The notes: generated from the sequence alone by a model not told the origin. A stretch of DNA of 64,000 nucleotides from Hymenobacter sp. BT559 (GCF_017571525.1 NZ_JAGETY010000016.1:60744-124743); one strand, 5' to 3'. Positions 8,806 to 17,361 are shown, numbered from the stretch's first letter. Numbers and translations: made by a program.

Positions 8806-10071
8806 CTATGATTTGGGGCGGGTCAGTTCGCTGGGGGCCTGCCCCACCACCTTCTTAAATACCCGGTTAAACGTTGAGCGTGAGTTAAATCCGCTTTCCA
8901 ACGCCACCCCTACCAGCGAGTAGTGCGCAAAGCGGGGGTCGGCGAGTAAGCGTTGCGCTTCCCGCACCCGGTAGGCATTCACGAAGTCGTTGAAGTTCTG
9001 CCCGCAGCCGGAATTGATGACCTTGGAAAGCAGGCCAGGCGTGATGCGCAGCCGCTTGGCCACTTCCGTCAGGGTCAGTTCGGGTTCCAGCCAAGGCTGC
9101 TGCTCGGCCATCAGCGTTAGCAGTTTGTCCCGCCAGGCCAGCAGTTCCGGGGTCAGTGCTACCGCTAGTAATTCGGCCTCGGGCGATGCTTGGCTGGCCG
9201 AGACGTCTGCCAGCGGGGCCGGGTTTGGTTCGGCGGCCGGCTCGGGAGAGGCGGGTAAGTCGGGCGCAGCGTCGAAGCGTAGCGGGGTGGTAGCCGCGGC
9301 GTAATTGGCTTGCAGCCCGACGGCAATCAGCCAGTAAACGAGCAGCCCGCGCAGGAAGAAGTAATTCCAGGAAGCCGCATCACTCAGGCCAACCTTCCAG
9401 TTCACCAGTGTAAAGAGTTGGCTCAGTACTAACGCCAGCACCTGCACCAATACCAGTTGCCGCAACCCGGCAAAGCGTAGGCGCTCGATATCCGAAAAGT
9501 TATCGTGGAGGTACCGGGTGTAGCGTCGGTAGTCGGCTAGCACCCGCCAGCAGTAAGCCGGCAGTAGCACGTACTGGGCATAGCCGAGGTAGTGGGCAAC
9601 GGCTTCCGCCGCTACTAAGGCCGGCCCTTTGGTACCCGCCTGCACCGGGTGGAGCAGGCCCCGTATGCCCGGGAGCCACAGCAAGTCGTAGCCCAGCGCC
9701 CCGGCGAGCAGCCCGAATTGCAGCAGACCCGGCAGCAAATGCAGCCAGACCCGTGGCAATAGCCGGAATTCCTGGCTGGTCAGGCTCCGAAAATAGAGGT
9801 AGTAGGCGGGCCCCAGTAGCAGATTGAGTTGCCAGGGTATGTAAAACAGGACCGTCGTGTACCCGTCGTGGCTGTCGTACCAGCCGGCGTAGGCCAGCAT
9901 CTGCTGCGCGATGCTCAGCGTCGGTACGGCCAACAGCACGGCCAGCAGCGCATCGGTCAGGGTACTGCGCCGCAGTGCGCGCAGCAACAACCAGCCCGTG
10001 GCAATGCTACCCGTTACCGCCGCCGGCAGCAACAACGAGCTATGAGCTCCAAAATTAAATAACATAGACAC
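8806..10071 (-). CDS. Membrane-anchored AraC-family transcription regulator
   Basis: 421 aa from the ATG at 10071. The N-terminal two thirds (about residues 8-260) hold roughly seven hydrophobic segments, for example LLLPAAVTGSIATGWLLLRA and LVLVQVLALVLSQLFTLV, so the sensor part is in the inner membrane. A Pro/Ala-rich linker follows. The last about 100 residues form a two-HTH AraC DNA-binding domain (LTLTEVAKRLRITPGLLSKV, then VALESGFNSRSTFNRVFKKV). The layout is known in Bacteroidota regulators. It sits 57 bp upstream of the TonB receptor on the same strand and is likely to control it. Confidence 0.9.
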   Translation of the reverse strand: MSMLFNFGAHSSLLLPAAVTGSIATGWLLLRALRRSTLTDALLAVLLAVPTLSIAQQMLAYAGWYDSHDGYTTVLFYIPWQLNLLLGPAYYLYFRSLTSQEFRLLPRVWLHLLPGLLQFGLLAGALGYDLLWLPGIRGLLHPVQAGTKGPALVAAEAVAHYLGYAQYVLLPAYCWRVLADYRRYTRYLHDNFSDIERLRFAGLRQLVLVQVLALVLSQLFTLVNWKVGLSDAASWNYFFLRGLLVYWLIAVGLQANYAAATTPLRFDAAPDLPASPEPAAEPNPAPLADVSASQASPEAELLAVALTPELLAWRDKLLTLMAEQQPWLEPELTLTEVAKRLRITPGLLSKVINSGCGQNFNDFVNAYRVREAQRLLADPRFAHYSLVGVALESGFNSRSTFNRVFKKVVGQAPSELTRPKS

Positions 10072-10109
10072 CTTATGTGACGGAATAAACTTACCTCCTA
10101 CCCAAAGCC

Positions 10110-10700
10110 TTAAGTAGCCCCGGCGCTGCCACCGGTGGGGACACCCAGATGCGCGAGGTAGCGGTAAATGGTGGCGCGGCCGACGCCGAGTAGCTGGCCA
10201 ATTTCGGCCACCGTCTTATCCTGCTGTAGGTACAGCGTCTTGGCGGCCTGGGCCTTGGACAGGGCTTCTTTCGACAAGCCTTTGGGCCGGCCGCCCTGCC
10301 GGCCCCGCGCCCGCGCGGCCGTGAGCCCGGCTTTCGTGCGCTCGCGGATGATGTCGCGCTCAAACTCGGCCAGCGAGGCAAACAGGTTAAACATGAGCCG
10401 GCCCTGGGCCGTGGTCGTATCCAAGTGGTCGTGCAGGCTTACGAAGTGGATGCCTTTCTCCTGGAAGCCCGTCACCAGCATTACCAGGTCTTTGAGCGAG
10501 CGGCCCAGCCGGTCGAGTTTCCAGACTACGAGCGTATCGCCAGCGCGTAGCCGGCTCAGCAGCAGTTGCAGCTGCGGCCGGTCCTTGGAGGAGGAGGCTT
10601 TCTCCTGGATGAGGTCCGTGCAGCCGGCCGCCTGCAGGGCGTCGACTTGTAAATGCAACTGCTGGTCCTGGGTGCTGACGCGGGCGTAACCGACTTTCAT
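10110..10700 (-). CDS. tnpR: Serine recombinase (Tn3 resolvase)
   Basis: 196 aa from the ATG at 10700. The N-terminal resolvase domain starts MKVGYARVSTQDQQLHLQ with catalytic Ser9. It continues with the usual Arg-containing helix (DTLVVWKLDRLGRSLKDL) and the long arm helix (LFNLFASLAEFERDIIRERT). The C-terminus has a Hin-type helix-turn-helix (KTVAEIGQLLGVGRATIYRY). It would resolve cointegrates formed by the transposase by acting at a res site, probably the region just upstream (10701-10890). Confidence 0.95.
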   Translation of the reverse strand: MKVGYARVSTQDQQLHLQVDALQAAGCTDLIQEKASSSKDRPQLQLLLSRLRAGDTLVVWKLDRLGRSLKDLVMLVTGFQEKGIHFVSLHDHLDTTTAQGRLMFNLFASLAEFERDIIRERTKAGLTAARARGRQGGRPKGLSKEALSKAQAAKTLYLQQDKTVAEIGQLLGVGRATIYRYLAHLGVPTGGSAGAT

Positions 10701-10890
10701 GGGCTTTTGTCTTATGAAGTCACGGCGACGAAGATACGCGAACGTAGTTTCGTGAGACCAGCGAATAAGACATTTTCCTGGGCCATTTCTCCAGCCTTCT
10801 TACTGGGGCCTGGCGTCGCGTGGAAACGGTCGTTTTTTAAGACGTCTCGCCCGCTGGTCTCGTCCGGAAATAAGTTGACCGTTTGACGAT
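10701..10890. promoter_or_regulatory. Probable res/promoter region of the Tn3 resolvase
   Basis: Non-coding segment between resolvase start and IS3 element. It holds short inverted pairs: GTCTTAT (near 10708) with ATAAGAC (near 10766), and GAGACCAGCG (near 10757) with CGCTGGTCTC (near 10852). Position and paired half-sites fit a resolvase binding region; exact subsites were not resolved. Confidence 0.4.
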
Positions 10891-10964
10891 AGTCCGAGCC
10901 TGGGCTGACCAGTTCGGTGGTAGTCCTAAAAGTACTTCATTCTGGCGGTTCGGTAACCGGCGGT

Positions 10965-11807
10965 TTATAGTAGTTTTTCCCAGTGCCGTTCCAGTGGTCC
11001 CCAACTGCGGTGCGCCTCGTTCGGGCTTTGCATCGCGCAGCTTAGGTGGGGGCGTTTGTAGTTGTAGAGAAACACCGCTCGTTCGAGGTGTTGAGCGGCC
11101 TCATCGAGCGAGCGTACGGGATAATGACTCAAGTATTCTTGCTTCAAGATGCCGTTCACCCGTTCGGCCACCGGATTTTCCAATGGGTCGGAGTTTTCAG
11201 TCATGCTCACCTGCACGTGCCACGCTGCGAGGGGGGCCAGGTATTCCTGACTGCAATACTGGATGCCGCGGTCACTGTGGTGAATCAAATGGCGACCTGC
11301 TTTCTTGGTGAGTTGTTTTAGAGCCATTTCTAACGCCCGGCGGCAGTGGACGGTGGCCAGCGTCTCGGCCACGGCGAAGCCCATAATGCGGTGCGAGTAG
11401 GCATCGGTGAGCAGCGAGACGTACAGGCAACCGGCTTCGGTAAACCAGTACGTGATATCGGCCACCCAGACCTGATTGGGCCGCAGCGGGGTTAGGTTCT
11501 TAATCAGATTCGGGTACTTGCGGAACTGATGCCGGGAGAACGTGGTGATAGTCTTGCGCTTGCGTCGGCGAATGAGTAAGTTGTTGGCAGCTAGTATATC
11601 AAATAGCGCATCGCGGCCCAGCTTGATACCCTGGCTGACCAATGGTTCTTTCAGCAGATAGTAGAGCTTTTTGCCGCCCATACGGGGGTGGTCTTCCCGT
11701 ACCTGGGCCACCAAGTCCAGCACGCGCTGGTCGCGCTCTTCGCTGGTGAGCTGCCGATGTTCGTGTTGGTAGTACGCCTGCCGGCTGAACCCAAATAGCC
11801 CGCTCAT
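10965..11807 (-). CDS. IS3-family transposase, catalytic ORF B (rve integrase)
   Basis: 280 aa from the ATG at 11807, but the frame is open upstream (QVVQLLRVSHPRFCLRR) to the slippage site. The native product is therefore probably an A-B fusion made by -1 frameshifting. It has an HTH_21-type segment (LVAQVREDHPRMGGKKLYYL) and the DDE integrase core: D in WVADITYWFTEAGCLYVSLL, D in HHSDRGIQYCSQEYL, and E in NPVAERVNGILKQEYL. It ends with LYNYKRPHLSCAMQSPNEAH. All three acidic residues are present, so the enzyme looks intact. Confidence 0.9.
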   Translation of the reverse strand: MSGLFGFSRQAYYQHEHRQLTSEERDQRVLDLVAQVREDHPRMGGKKLYYLLKEPLVSQGIKLGRDALFDILAANNLLIRRRKRKTITTFSRHQFRKYPNLIKNLTPLRPNQVWVADITYWFTEAGCLYVSLLTDAYSHRIMGFAVAETLATVHCRRALEMALKQLTKKAGRHLIHHSDRGIQYCSQEYLAPLAAWHVQVSMTENSDPLENPVAERVNGILKQEYLSHYPVRSLDEAAQHLERAVFLYNYKRPHLSCAMQSPNEAHRSWGPLERHWEKLL

Positions 11808-11851
11808 CCGCCGCAGGCAAAACCGCGGATGGCTTACTCGCAGGAGTTGGA

Positions 11852-12259
11852 CTACTTGGTACCGGACTTTTTTTCGAGACTCACCCCGAGTTCCTGCTCG
11901 GCCACGCGGATAACGGTCTTGTAGTAAAGCACCTGCAGTTCGGCCTGTTCCAGCTCTTTTTCAAGCTGTTTGACGCGACCGGCCAGCGTGTCGGCCGTCT
12001 GGGCCACGCGCTCGACGAGCGTCGCTGCTGGTTTGGGGGCAGACTCTTCCATGGCCTGTGTACGGACCAACTCTTCCTGCTGCACACGTTCCAGCCACTG
12101 GGTGACTGTCTTGCGCGTCAGCACCTGATACTTGGCCATGGCCGACTCGATGGTGTGGCGGCCGAGGGTGATTTCCTCGACCATCTGGCGCATTTTCAAC
12201 TCATGCACTTGGCTGCGAAATAAAAATAAGTGCTCCATCTGTAGGGGGTTGATGGTCAA
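11852..12259 (-). CDS. IS3-family transposase ORF A (HTH and leucine zipper)
   Basis: 135 aa. N-terminal HTH (MVEEITLGRHTIESAMAKYQ, LTRKTVTQWLERVQ) followed by a coiled coil (LAGRVKQLEKELEQAELQVL) that would mediate multimer formation. Near its end the reading GAA AAA AAG contains the heptamer A_AAA_AAG (11873 down to 11867). A -1 shift there joins directly to the open upstream part of ORF B. The start at 12259 is the longest option; an internal ATG at 12238 (MEHLFLF) would also fit. Confidence 0.85.
   Translation of the reverse strand: MTINPLQMEHLFLFRSQVHELKMRQMVEEITLGRHTIESAMAKYQVLTRKTVTQWLERVQQEELVRTQAMEESAPKPAATLVERVAQTADTLAGRVKQLEKELEQAELQVLYYKTVIRVAEQELGVSLEKKSGTK
11867..11873 (-). promoter_or_regulatory. 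A_AAA_AAG programmed -1 frameshift site of IS3 element
   Basis: On the minus strand the heptamer AAAAAAG is in the phase A AAA AAG of ORF A. A -1 slip yields KKVRYQVVQLLRVSHPRFCL and enters ORF B without a stop. This is the classical IS3 recoding arrangement. Confidence 0.75.
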
Positions 12260-12318
12260 CTCATTTTAGGACAAGACAGCTATAAATTCAGGTGGACCCA
12301 AACCCGGCCGACCAGCTC

Positions 12319-12358
12319 TCCCTACCGTTGTTTTCAGTTCCTACTATTGTGCGACCCC
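12319..12358 (-). repeat. Tn3-family terminal inverted repeat, right end
   Basis: Read inward from 12358 it starts GGGGTCGCACAATAGTAGGA and ends AAAACAACGGTAGGG. It is followed outside by the target duplication GCTAA (12359-12363). Confidence 0.95.
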
Positions 12359-12363
12359 GCTAA

Positions 12364-12427
12364 CTATAAAATTCAGCTGACTGTGCACCCGAGTCGGAGG
12401 TTTTGCCCTATTTGTTTAACAACACCC
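12364..12427. repeat. MITE-like repeat family A, copy 1, right part
   Basis: Continuation of the repeat at 2902-3111 beyond the Tn3 insertion. It ends in the inverted terminal sequence GAGTCGGAGGTTTTGCCCTA followed by TTTGTTTAACAACACCC. Confidence 0.85.
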
Positions 12428-12497
12428 AAAGTACACGAATAGCCGAAGCCCCGGTGGGGGCAGCAGTTTCGTTGGCGAAGACACTCCTGTTCCGCCA

Positions 12498-12851
12498 GTG
12501 GTTATTTTTGCAGGCAGTTTCCTTGTGCCCGTGCCGCTACGTTTCTTGCTGCGTCTGCTCATCCTGTTGCTAGGTATTTTTTACCTCGACACGGTGTGCC
12601 AAACCGATGCGGAAGATGCGCGTGCTTACTACGCCCGGGGGATTCAGGAATACGTAGCCGCCCCGGAGGCCGTCGCGGTGGTAGCTCCAACCGTCCGTCC
12701 TACGGCGCGGGCACGCGTCTGGGGTGGGGTCGAAATGTCCCGGCGCCGCACTCGTTGGCAGCGCCAGCGCGTCGCCCTGGCTACCCCCTGCCCGCGTCCG
12801 GCGCTGCCCCCCATTCAGCGCTGGCTGCGGTGGGGTGTGCTGCAAGTCTGA
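12498..12851 (+). CDS. Hypothetical short protein upstream of TonB receptor (doubtful)
   Basis: A GTG-started frame of 117 codons. It has a hydrophobic N-terminal segment (LRFLLRLLILLLGIFYLDTV) and a basic, Arg/Pro-rich C-terminus. It ends 97 bp before the TonB receptor start. The TTATTTTTGC at its first codons resembles a Bacteroidota -7 promoter box, so this stretch may instead be the leader of the metal operon. No family is recognised. GC-rich open frames occur by chance here, hence the low confidence. Confidence 0.3.
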   Translation: MVIFAGSFLVPVPLRFLLRLLILLLGIFYLDTVCQTDAEDARAYYARGIQEYVAAPEAVAVVAPTVRPTARARVWGGVEMSRRRTRWQRQRVALATPCPRPALPPIQRWLRWGVLQV

Positions 12852-12948
12852 GCAAGCTCGGTTGCCCGAAAACCGGCGCGCGGAAGCCCCCGCCGGCCAG
12901 TGCCCCCACTTGTATAGCTACTCGGACGCCCCGCGTCCCACTCCCCCC

Positions 12949-15189
12949 ATGAAATTTTTGGTTTTCCTGGCGCTGCTGCTTAGCAGCGCCGGCGCCGCCG
13001 TGGCCCAAAGCCAGCTGCGCGTATTGGTGCGCGATGCGCTCACGCATACCCCCCTGCCCGGCGTGACCGTGGCCATTCCGACACTCCACACCGGGGCCGC
13101 GACGGATGCTAGCGGCCTGGCGACTTTGCCCAGCGTGCCCAACGGCTCCCAGCAGGTCGTATTCTCCAGCCTGGGCTATGCCCCGCGTACCCTGTCGCTT
13201 ACGCTACCTCAATTCACGACTGGACCCCTGCTGGTGGAGCTGACGGCCAGCGCGGCGGCCATCGAAGAGGTGGTGGTAACCGCCACCCGCACCAACTCCC
13301 GCCTTGAGGACCAGCCCGAGCGCATCGAGGTGTTGGGCGAGGAGGAGATGCGCGAGGAAGGCGGCATCAAGCCCGGCAACATCGCCTCGCTGCTCAACGA
13401 CATTGCCGGTACCCAGGTGCAGCCCACTTCGCCCACCACCGGCAACGCGGACTTGCGCATCCAGGGCCTGCAAGGCCAGTATTCCCAGATTCTGCGCGAT
13501 GGACTACCGCTCTACGGCGGCTTTGCCGGCAGTTTCGGCCTGCTGGCCGTACCCCCGCTGGACCTGCGCCAGGTGGAGTTGCTGAAGGGCTCGAACTCGA
13601 CCCTGTATGGGGGCGGGGCCATTGCGGGCCTGGTGAATTTAGTGAGCAAAACTCCCACGCTCGGCACGCCGCAGTTCACGGCCACCCTTAACCAGACCAC
13701 GCTGCGGGAAACCAACCTTAATGGCTTTGCGGCCCAGCGCGGGCAGCAATGGGGCTACTCCTTTTTCGGGGGTCTCACCCGCCAGCAGGACGTGGACGTG
13801 GACGGTGACGGCTTCGTGGACGTGCCCCGCGTGCACAGCCTCACGGTGCACCCGCGGCTGTTTTATTACCCAAATGCGCACAGCCAACTCGCCGTGGGCT
13901 ACACCGGCACGTTTGACGAGCGGCGCGGCGGCGACCAGACCGTGCTGCGCGAAGGCCCCGACGCGGCCGGCGGGCACGTCTACTTCGTGACCAACACCAG
14001 CCAGCGCCACACCGTCGATGCCGTGTATACCAACGATAGCGTCGCGGCCGGCCGCTTAACCCTGAAAGGCGTTGTAACCCGGTTCAGCCGGGCCGTGCAG
14101 ACCAACACGGTGGACTTTGGGGCCGACCAGACTACCTACTACACCGAGGCGAGCTACCTGCGCCCGCTCGGTCCGCAGCATACACTGGTTGTCGGTGGCA
14201 ATGTCAACGGTGAGCGCCTAATCACCCCGGCGAGCAGCGCTACGCCTTTGTTGAGCCCTTATACCTACGGCACCGTGGGGGGATTCGTCCAGGATGACTG
14301 GCACCCCACTGCCCGGTTTAATGTGCAGGCCGGCTTTCGACTGGACCACCACAACCAGTACGGCACCTTCCCGCTGCCGCGCCTGGCGGTGCGCTACCAG
14401 CTAAGCGAGGCCTTCACGGCCCGCCTCAACGGCGGCCTGGGCTACCGCGTGCCGGTGCCCTACGTCAACAGCCTCGACGAGCGCGAGTACCCGCAGATTC
14501 AGCCCCTGCAAGGGCTGCGGGCCGAAACGTCGCAAGGGCTGAACGGCGACCTCAACTACCAGCACGTTATCCCCCACTTCGATGATGACGGAGCGCCGCT
14601 CATCCTGAGTCTGAACCAGTCCTTTTTCTATACCCGGCTGCAAGACCCCTTGGTGCTGCCTGACGGCACGGCCGGCAATGGCCTCTACCAGCCCGGCAGC
14701 GGCCCGCTGAGCTGGCAAAACGCCGCAGCCCCCGTCGTGACCAAAGGCCTGGAAACCTACCTGCGGGTGCGCGTAGACGAAACGGAGCTGTATCTGGGCT
14801 ACGTGTACACCGACGCCCGCCGGCAGTACGACCCGGTAAATCCGCATGTCGAGCTAGCCGCCCGCCACAAGTTCGCGGCCGTGGGCACGGTGGAGGTCAG
14901 CGACAATTTTGGGGCGGGGCTCGAAGCCGCCTATACTGGCCAGCAGTACCGCTCGGACGGCACTACGACACCTGGCTACCCCATCTTCGCGGCCCTGCTG
15001 CGCTACCGGCTGGGGCCCTGGACGCTGGTGCTCAACGGGGAAAATCTGCTCGACTACCGCCAGACCCGGCACGAGCGCGTGGTACTGCCTCCTTACGGCA
15101 ACCCCGTTTTTCGGGAATTGTGGGCTCCGGTCGAAGGCCGGGCTATTAACCTGTCGCTGAATTGGCGCTTCGGCGCCACGGGCTTTTAA
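12949..15189 (+). CDS. TonB-dependent outer-membrane receptor
   Basis: 746 aa using the ATG at 12949, which gives a proper signal peptide (MKFLVFLALLLSSAGAAVAQ); the longer open frame upstream is rejected for that reason. Domains: carboxypeptidase-regulatory-like domain (VLVRDALTHTPLPGVTVAIP), TonB-box-like and plug region (IEEVVVTATRTNSRLEDQPE, ILRDGLPLYGGFAG), then a 22-strand-type barrel with the C-terminal segment NLSLNWRFGATGF. It is the first gene of a run with an MFS permease (66 bp downstream) and a cation-diffusion facilitator. A role in transport of a metal or metal complex across the outer membrane is likely, but inferred from neighbours only. Confidence 0.93.
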   Translation: MKFLVFLALLLSSAGAAVAQSQLRVLVRDALTHTPLPGVTVAIPTLHTGAATDASGLATLPSVPNGSQQVVFSSLGYAPRTLSLTLPQFTTGPLLVELTASAAAIEEVVVTATRTNSRLEDQPERIEVLGEEEMREEGGIKPGNIASLLNDIAGTQVQPTSPTTGNADLRIQGLQGQYSQILRDGLPLYGGFAGSFGLLAVPPLDLRQVELLKGSNSTLYGGGAIAGLVNLVSKTPTLGTPQFTATLNQTTLRETNLNGFAAQRGQQWGYSFFGGLTRQQDVDVDGDGFVDVPRVHSLTVHPRLFYYPNAHSQLAVGYTGTFDERRGGDQTVLREGPDAAGGHVYFVTNTSQRHTVDAVYTNDSVAAGRLTLKGVVTRFSRAVQTNTVDFGADQTTYYTEASYLRPLGPQHTLVVGGNVNGERLITPASSATPLLSPYTYGTVGGFVQDDWHPTARFNVQAGFRLDHHNQYGTFPLPRLAVRYQLSEAFTARLNGGLGYRVPVPYVNSLDEREYPQIQPLQGLRAETSQGLNGDLNYQHVIPHFDDDGAPLILSLNQSFFYTRLQDPLVLPDGTAGNGLYQPGSGPLSWQNAAAPVVTKGLETYLRVRVDETELYLGYVYTDARRQYDPVNPHVELAARHKFAAVGTVEVSDNFGAGLEAAYTGQQYRSDGTTTPGYPIFAALLRYRLGPWTLVLNGENLLDYRQTRHERVVLPPYGNPVFRELWAPVEGRAINLSLNWRFGATGF

Positions 15190-15255
15190 GCGCCGCGTCG
15201 GGGACAAGTTGACGGTTCCGCCTCGTTTTCGTAGTAGCCTTTCTTTGCGGAATCT

Positions 15256-16440
15256 ATGCAGCGCTTTGCCTACCTCACCCGCGCCGTCTGGCTGCTCTCG
15301 CTCATCAGCCTGTTTACCGACCTGGCCAGTGAGATGCTCTACCCGGTCATGCCGCTGTATTTGCAATCCATTGGCTTTTCGGTATTCTTCATCGGCCTGC
15401 TCGAAGGCGTGGCCGAAGCCGTGGCCGGCCTGAGCAAGGGGTATTTTGGCCAATGGTCCGACCGTCTCGGCCAGCGGGCACCCTTCGTGCAGGGGGGCTA
15501 TGGGCTGAGCGCGCTGAGTAAGCCCCTGCTCGCCGTGCTGGCCACGCCCGCCTGGGTGTTGCTGGCCCGAACCCTTGACCGCCTGGGCAAAGGCCTGCGC
15601 ACCGGGGCCCGGGACGCGTTGCTGGCCGACGAAACCACGCCCGCCGACCGGGGTAAGGTATTTGGCTTCCATCGGTCTATGGATACGCTCGGGGCCGTGT
15701 TTGGCCCGCTGGCCGCGCTGGCCTGGCTGGCGGCCCACCCGGGCCAGTTCCGGCCCCTGTTCCTGTGGGCATTTGTGCCCGGGGTGTTGGCCGTGGGCCT
15801 CACCTTCGCCCTGCGCGAGCGGCAAGCGATGCCTTCGGGCCGGCCGGTCATGCCGTTCTGGGCCTCGTTTGGCTACTGGCGGGTGGCCTCCCCGGCGTAC
15901 CGGCGCGTGGTGGGCGCGCTGCTGGTATTCGCCCTCTTCAACTCCTCCGACGCCTTTCTGCTGCTGCTGGCCCGGCAGCGGGGCCTCTCGGCCACGGCCG
16001 TCATCGGCTGCTACATTCTCTACAACCTGACCTACGTGCTCAGCGCCTGGCCCCTGGGCCACCTAGCTGACCGACTGGGCCCGCGTCGCTTACTGGTGGC
16101 GGGCTTTCTGGCGTTCGCAGGCGTGTACGGGGGCCTGGCGCTGACCACCAACGCGTGGGCCATTGGTGGGCTGTTTGCCGTTTACGGGCTCTATGCCGCC
16201 GCCACCGAAGGCGTCGGCAAGTCATGGGTGAGCACCCTCTGCGCCAAAGCCGATGCGGGGGCGGCCCTGGGTACCCTCGGGGGCCTGAGCAGTTTAGCTG
16301 CCTTGGGTGCCAGTGCCGTCGCGGGTCTGCTGTGGCAGTGGCAGGGGTCAGTCCTGCCCTTTGGCTTGGCGGCTATTGTAGCCATTGGCACTGCCCTCTA
16401 CCTGGCCCAACTTCGTTTAAGCACTTCCATCCCTGGTTAA
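15256..16440 (+). CDS. Major facilitator superfamily permease
   Basis: 394 aa with about 12 hydrophobic segments in the inner membrane. The N-terminus reads LISLFTDLASEMLYPVMPLY. The loop 2-3 signature is present as GYFGQWSDRLGQRAPF, and a second-half counterpart as GHLADRLGPRRLLV. A conserved charged stretch RTLDRLGKGLRTGARDALLA is typical of MFS proteins with the SEMxYP motif, which often accompany metal-resistance genes. The stop is 3 bp before the CDF gene, so the two are translationally close and surely co-transcribed. The substrate is unknown; metal export or siderophore handling is inference from context. Confidence 0.85.
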   Translation: MQRFAYLTRAVWLLSLISLFTDLASEMLYPVMPLYLQSIGFSVFFIGLLEGVAEAVAGLSKGYFGQWSDRLGQRAPFVQGGYGLSALSKPLLAVLATPAWVLLARTLDRLGKGLRTGARDALLADETTPADRGKVFGFHRSMDTLGAVFGPLAALAWLAAHPGQFRPLFLWAFVPGVLAVGLTFALRERQAMPSGRPVMPFWASFGYWRVASPAYRRVVGALLVFALFNSSDAFLLLLARQRGLSATAVIGCYILYNLTYVLSAWPLGHLADRLGPRRLLVAGFLAFAGVYGGLALTTNAWAIGGLFAVYGLYAAATEGVGKSWVSTLCAKADAGAALGTLGGLSSLAALGASAVAGLLWQWQGSVLPFGLAAIVAIGTALYLAQLRLSTSIPG

Positions 16441-16443
16441 CCC

Positions 16444-17355
16444 ATGTCCTCCCCCGAAGCTGCCCCCACCAATCGCGAGCGCGCCGAGCGCGGCCAGACC
16501 TCCACTTTGCTCGGCATCGGGGCCAATGTGGCCCTGGTACTCGGCAAGGGCACGGCTGGCGTGCTCGGCCATTCCTACGCCCTCATTGCCGAAGCCATCG
16601 AGTCAGGTACCGACATTTTCAGCTCCCTCATCGTGTGGCTGGGCCTGCGCACCGCTGCCCGCGAGCCCGACGAAAATCATCCCTACGGCCACGGCAAAGC
16701 GGAGCCCCTGGCCGCCATCATGGTAGCCGTGGCCTTGCTGGGGGCCGCAGCCTATATCGCTACTGAGGGTGTCATCCATATCATCACACCCCATCAGCTG
16801 CCCGCCCCCTTCACCCTGGCGGTGCTGGCCGTAGTCATTGCCATTAAGGAAACCCTCTACCGCCGGGTGAATAAAGTCGGCGAAGAAGTAGACAGCAATG
16901 CCGTGAAAGCCGACGCCTGGCACCACCGCGCCGACGTCATCACTTCCTGTACCGCCTTTGTAGGAATCAGCATTGCCCTTATTGGGGGCAAGGGGTGGGA
17001 GGCGGCCGACGACTGGGCCGCGCTGGTGGCCTGCTGTTTTATTGTCTACAATGCCTACCACATTTTCCGCCCGGCCTTCGGCGAAATTATGGACGAGGCC
17101 CCGGCCGGTACCTGGGCCGAAGACGTGCGCGCCCTGGCCGAAGCCGTGCCCGGGGTGGTGGCCACCGAAAAGTGCTTTGTGCGCAAGATGGGCTTCGAGT
17201 ACTTCGCCGACCTGCATGTGATAGTAGACGGCCGCATCAGCGTGCGCGAAGGCCATGACATTGCCGGGGCCGTCAAAGCCGCCATCAAGCAGGCCAAGCC
17301 CGCCGTTTACAACGTGCTGGTCCACATCGAGCCTTCCGAGCAAGACCACTACTAG
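16444..17355 (+). CDS. Cation diffusion facilitator (CDF) family metal exporter
   Basis: 303 aa with six membrane segments. Metal site residues are visible: E53-x3-D57 in TM2 (AIESGTDIFSS) and H160-x3-D164 in TM5 (DAWHHRADVITS). The conserved HPYGHGK motif is at residues 79-85. A cytoplasmic C-terminal domain with beta-alpha-beta character follows (DLHVIVDGRISVREGHDIAG, VLVHIEPSEQ). The family exports Zn, Co, Ni, Fe or Mn by proton antiport as a dimer. Third gene of the TonB/MFS/CDF run; a His-rich small protein frame starts 6 bp after its stop. Confidence 0.93.
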   Translation: MSSPEAAPTNRERAERGQTSTLLGIGANVALVLGKGTAGVLGHSYALIAEAIESGTDIFSSLIVWLGLRTAAREPDENHPYGHGKAEPLAAIMVAVALLGAAAYIATEGVIHIITPHQLPAPFTLAVLAVVIAIKETLYRRVNKVGEEVDSNAVKADAWHHRADVITSCTAFVGISIALIGGKGWEAADDWAALVACCFIVYNAYHIFRPAFGEIMDEAPAGTWAEDVRALAEAVPGVVATEKCFVRKMGFEYFADLHVIVDGRISVREGHDIAGAVKAAIKQAKPAVYNVLVHIEPSEQDHY

Positions 17356-17361
17356 CAGGCG

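Larger units (their letters stand above)
10921..12275 (-). mobile_element. IS3-family insertion sequence inside the Tn3 transposon
   Basis: Two-ORF transposase typical of IS3 with an A_AAA_AAG slippage site. The ends are tentative: TAGTCCTAAAAGTA at the left and the inverted TTGTCCTAAAATGA at the right match at 10 of 14 positions. No clean target duplication was found, so the boundaries may be off by some bases. It lies between the resolvase region and the right end of the transposon. Confidence 0.7.
3112..12358. mobile_element. Complete Tn3-family transposon with 5-bp target duplication
   Basis: Both ends carry the same inverted repeat starting GGGGTCGCACAATAGTAGGA and ending in a Tn3-style AACGTTAG/AACGGTAG. 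The outer flanks are GCTAA at 3107-3111 and GCTAA at 12359-12363, a perfect 5-bp target duplication as expected for Tn3-family transposition. Contents, left to right: transposase (interrupted), TonB-dependent outer-membrane receptor, membrane-bound AraC-type regulator, serine resolvase, probable res region, and an IS3-family element near the right end. The passenger genes are receptor and regulator, not antibiotic resistance. Confidence 0.95.

Noticed and set aside
10913..12294. Target duplication TTCGGTGG/TTCAGGTGG for the first IS3 element.
   Set aside because: It is not directly adjacent to the inverted ends on the right side and is imperfect; boundaries remain open.
14854..16062. 402-codon minus-strand frame opposite the TonB and MFS genes.
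   Set aside because: Shadow frame; it overlaps two convincing genes and has no domain.
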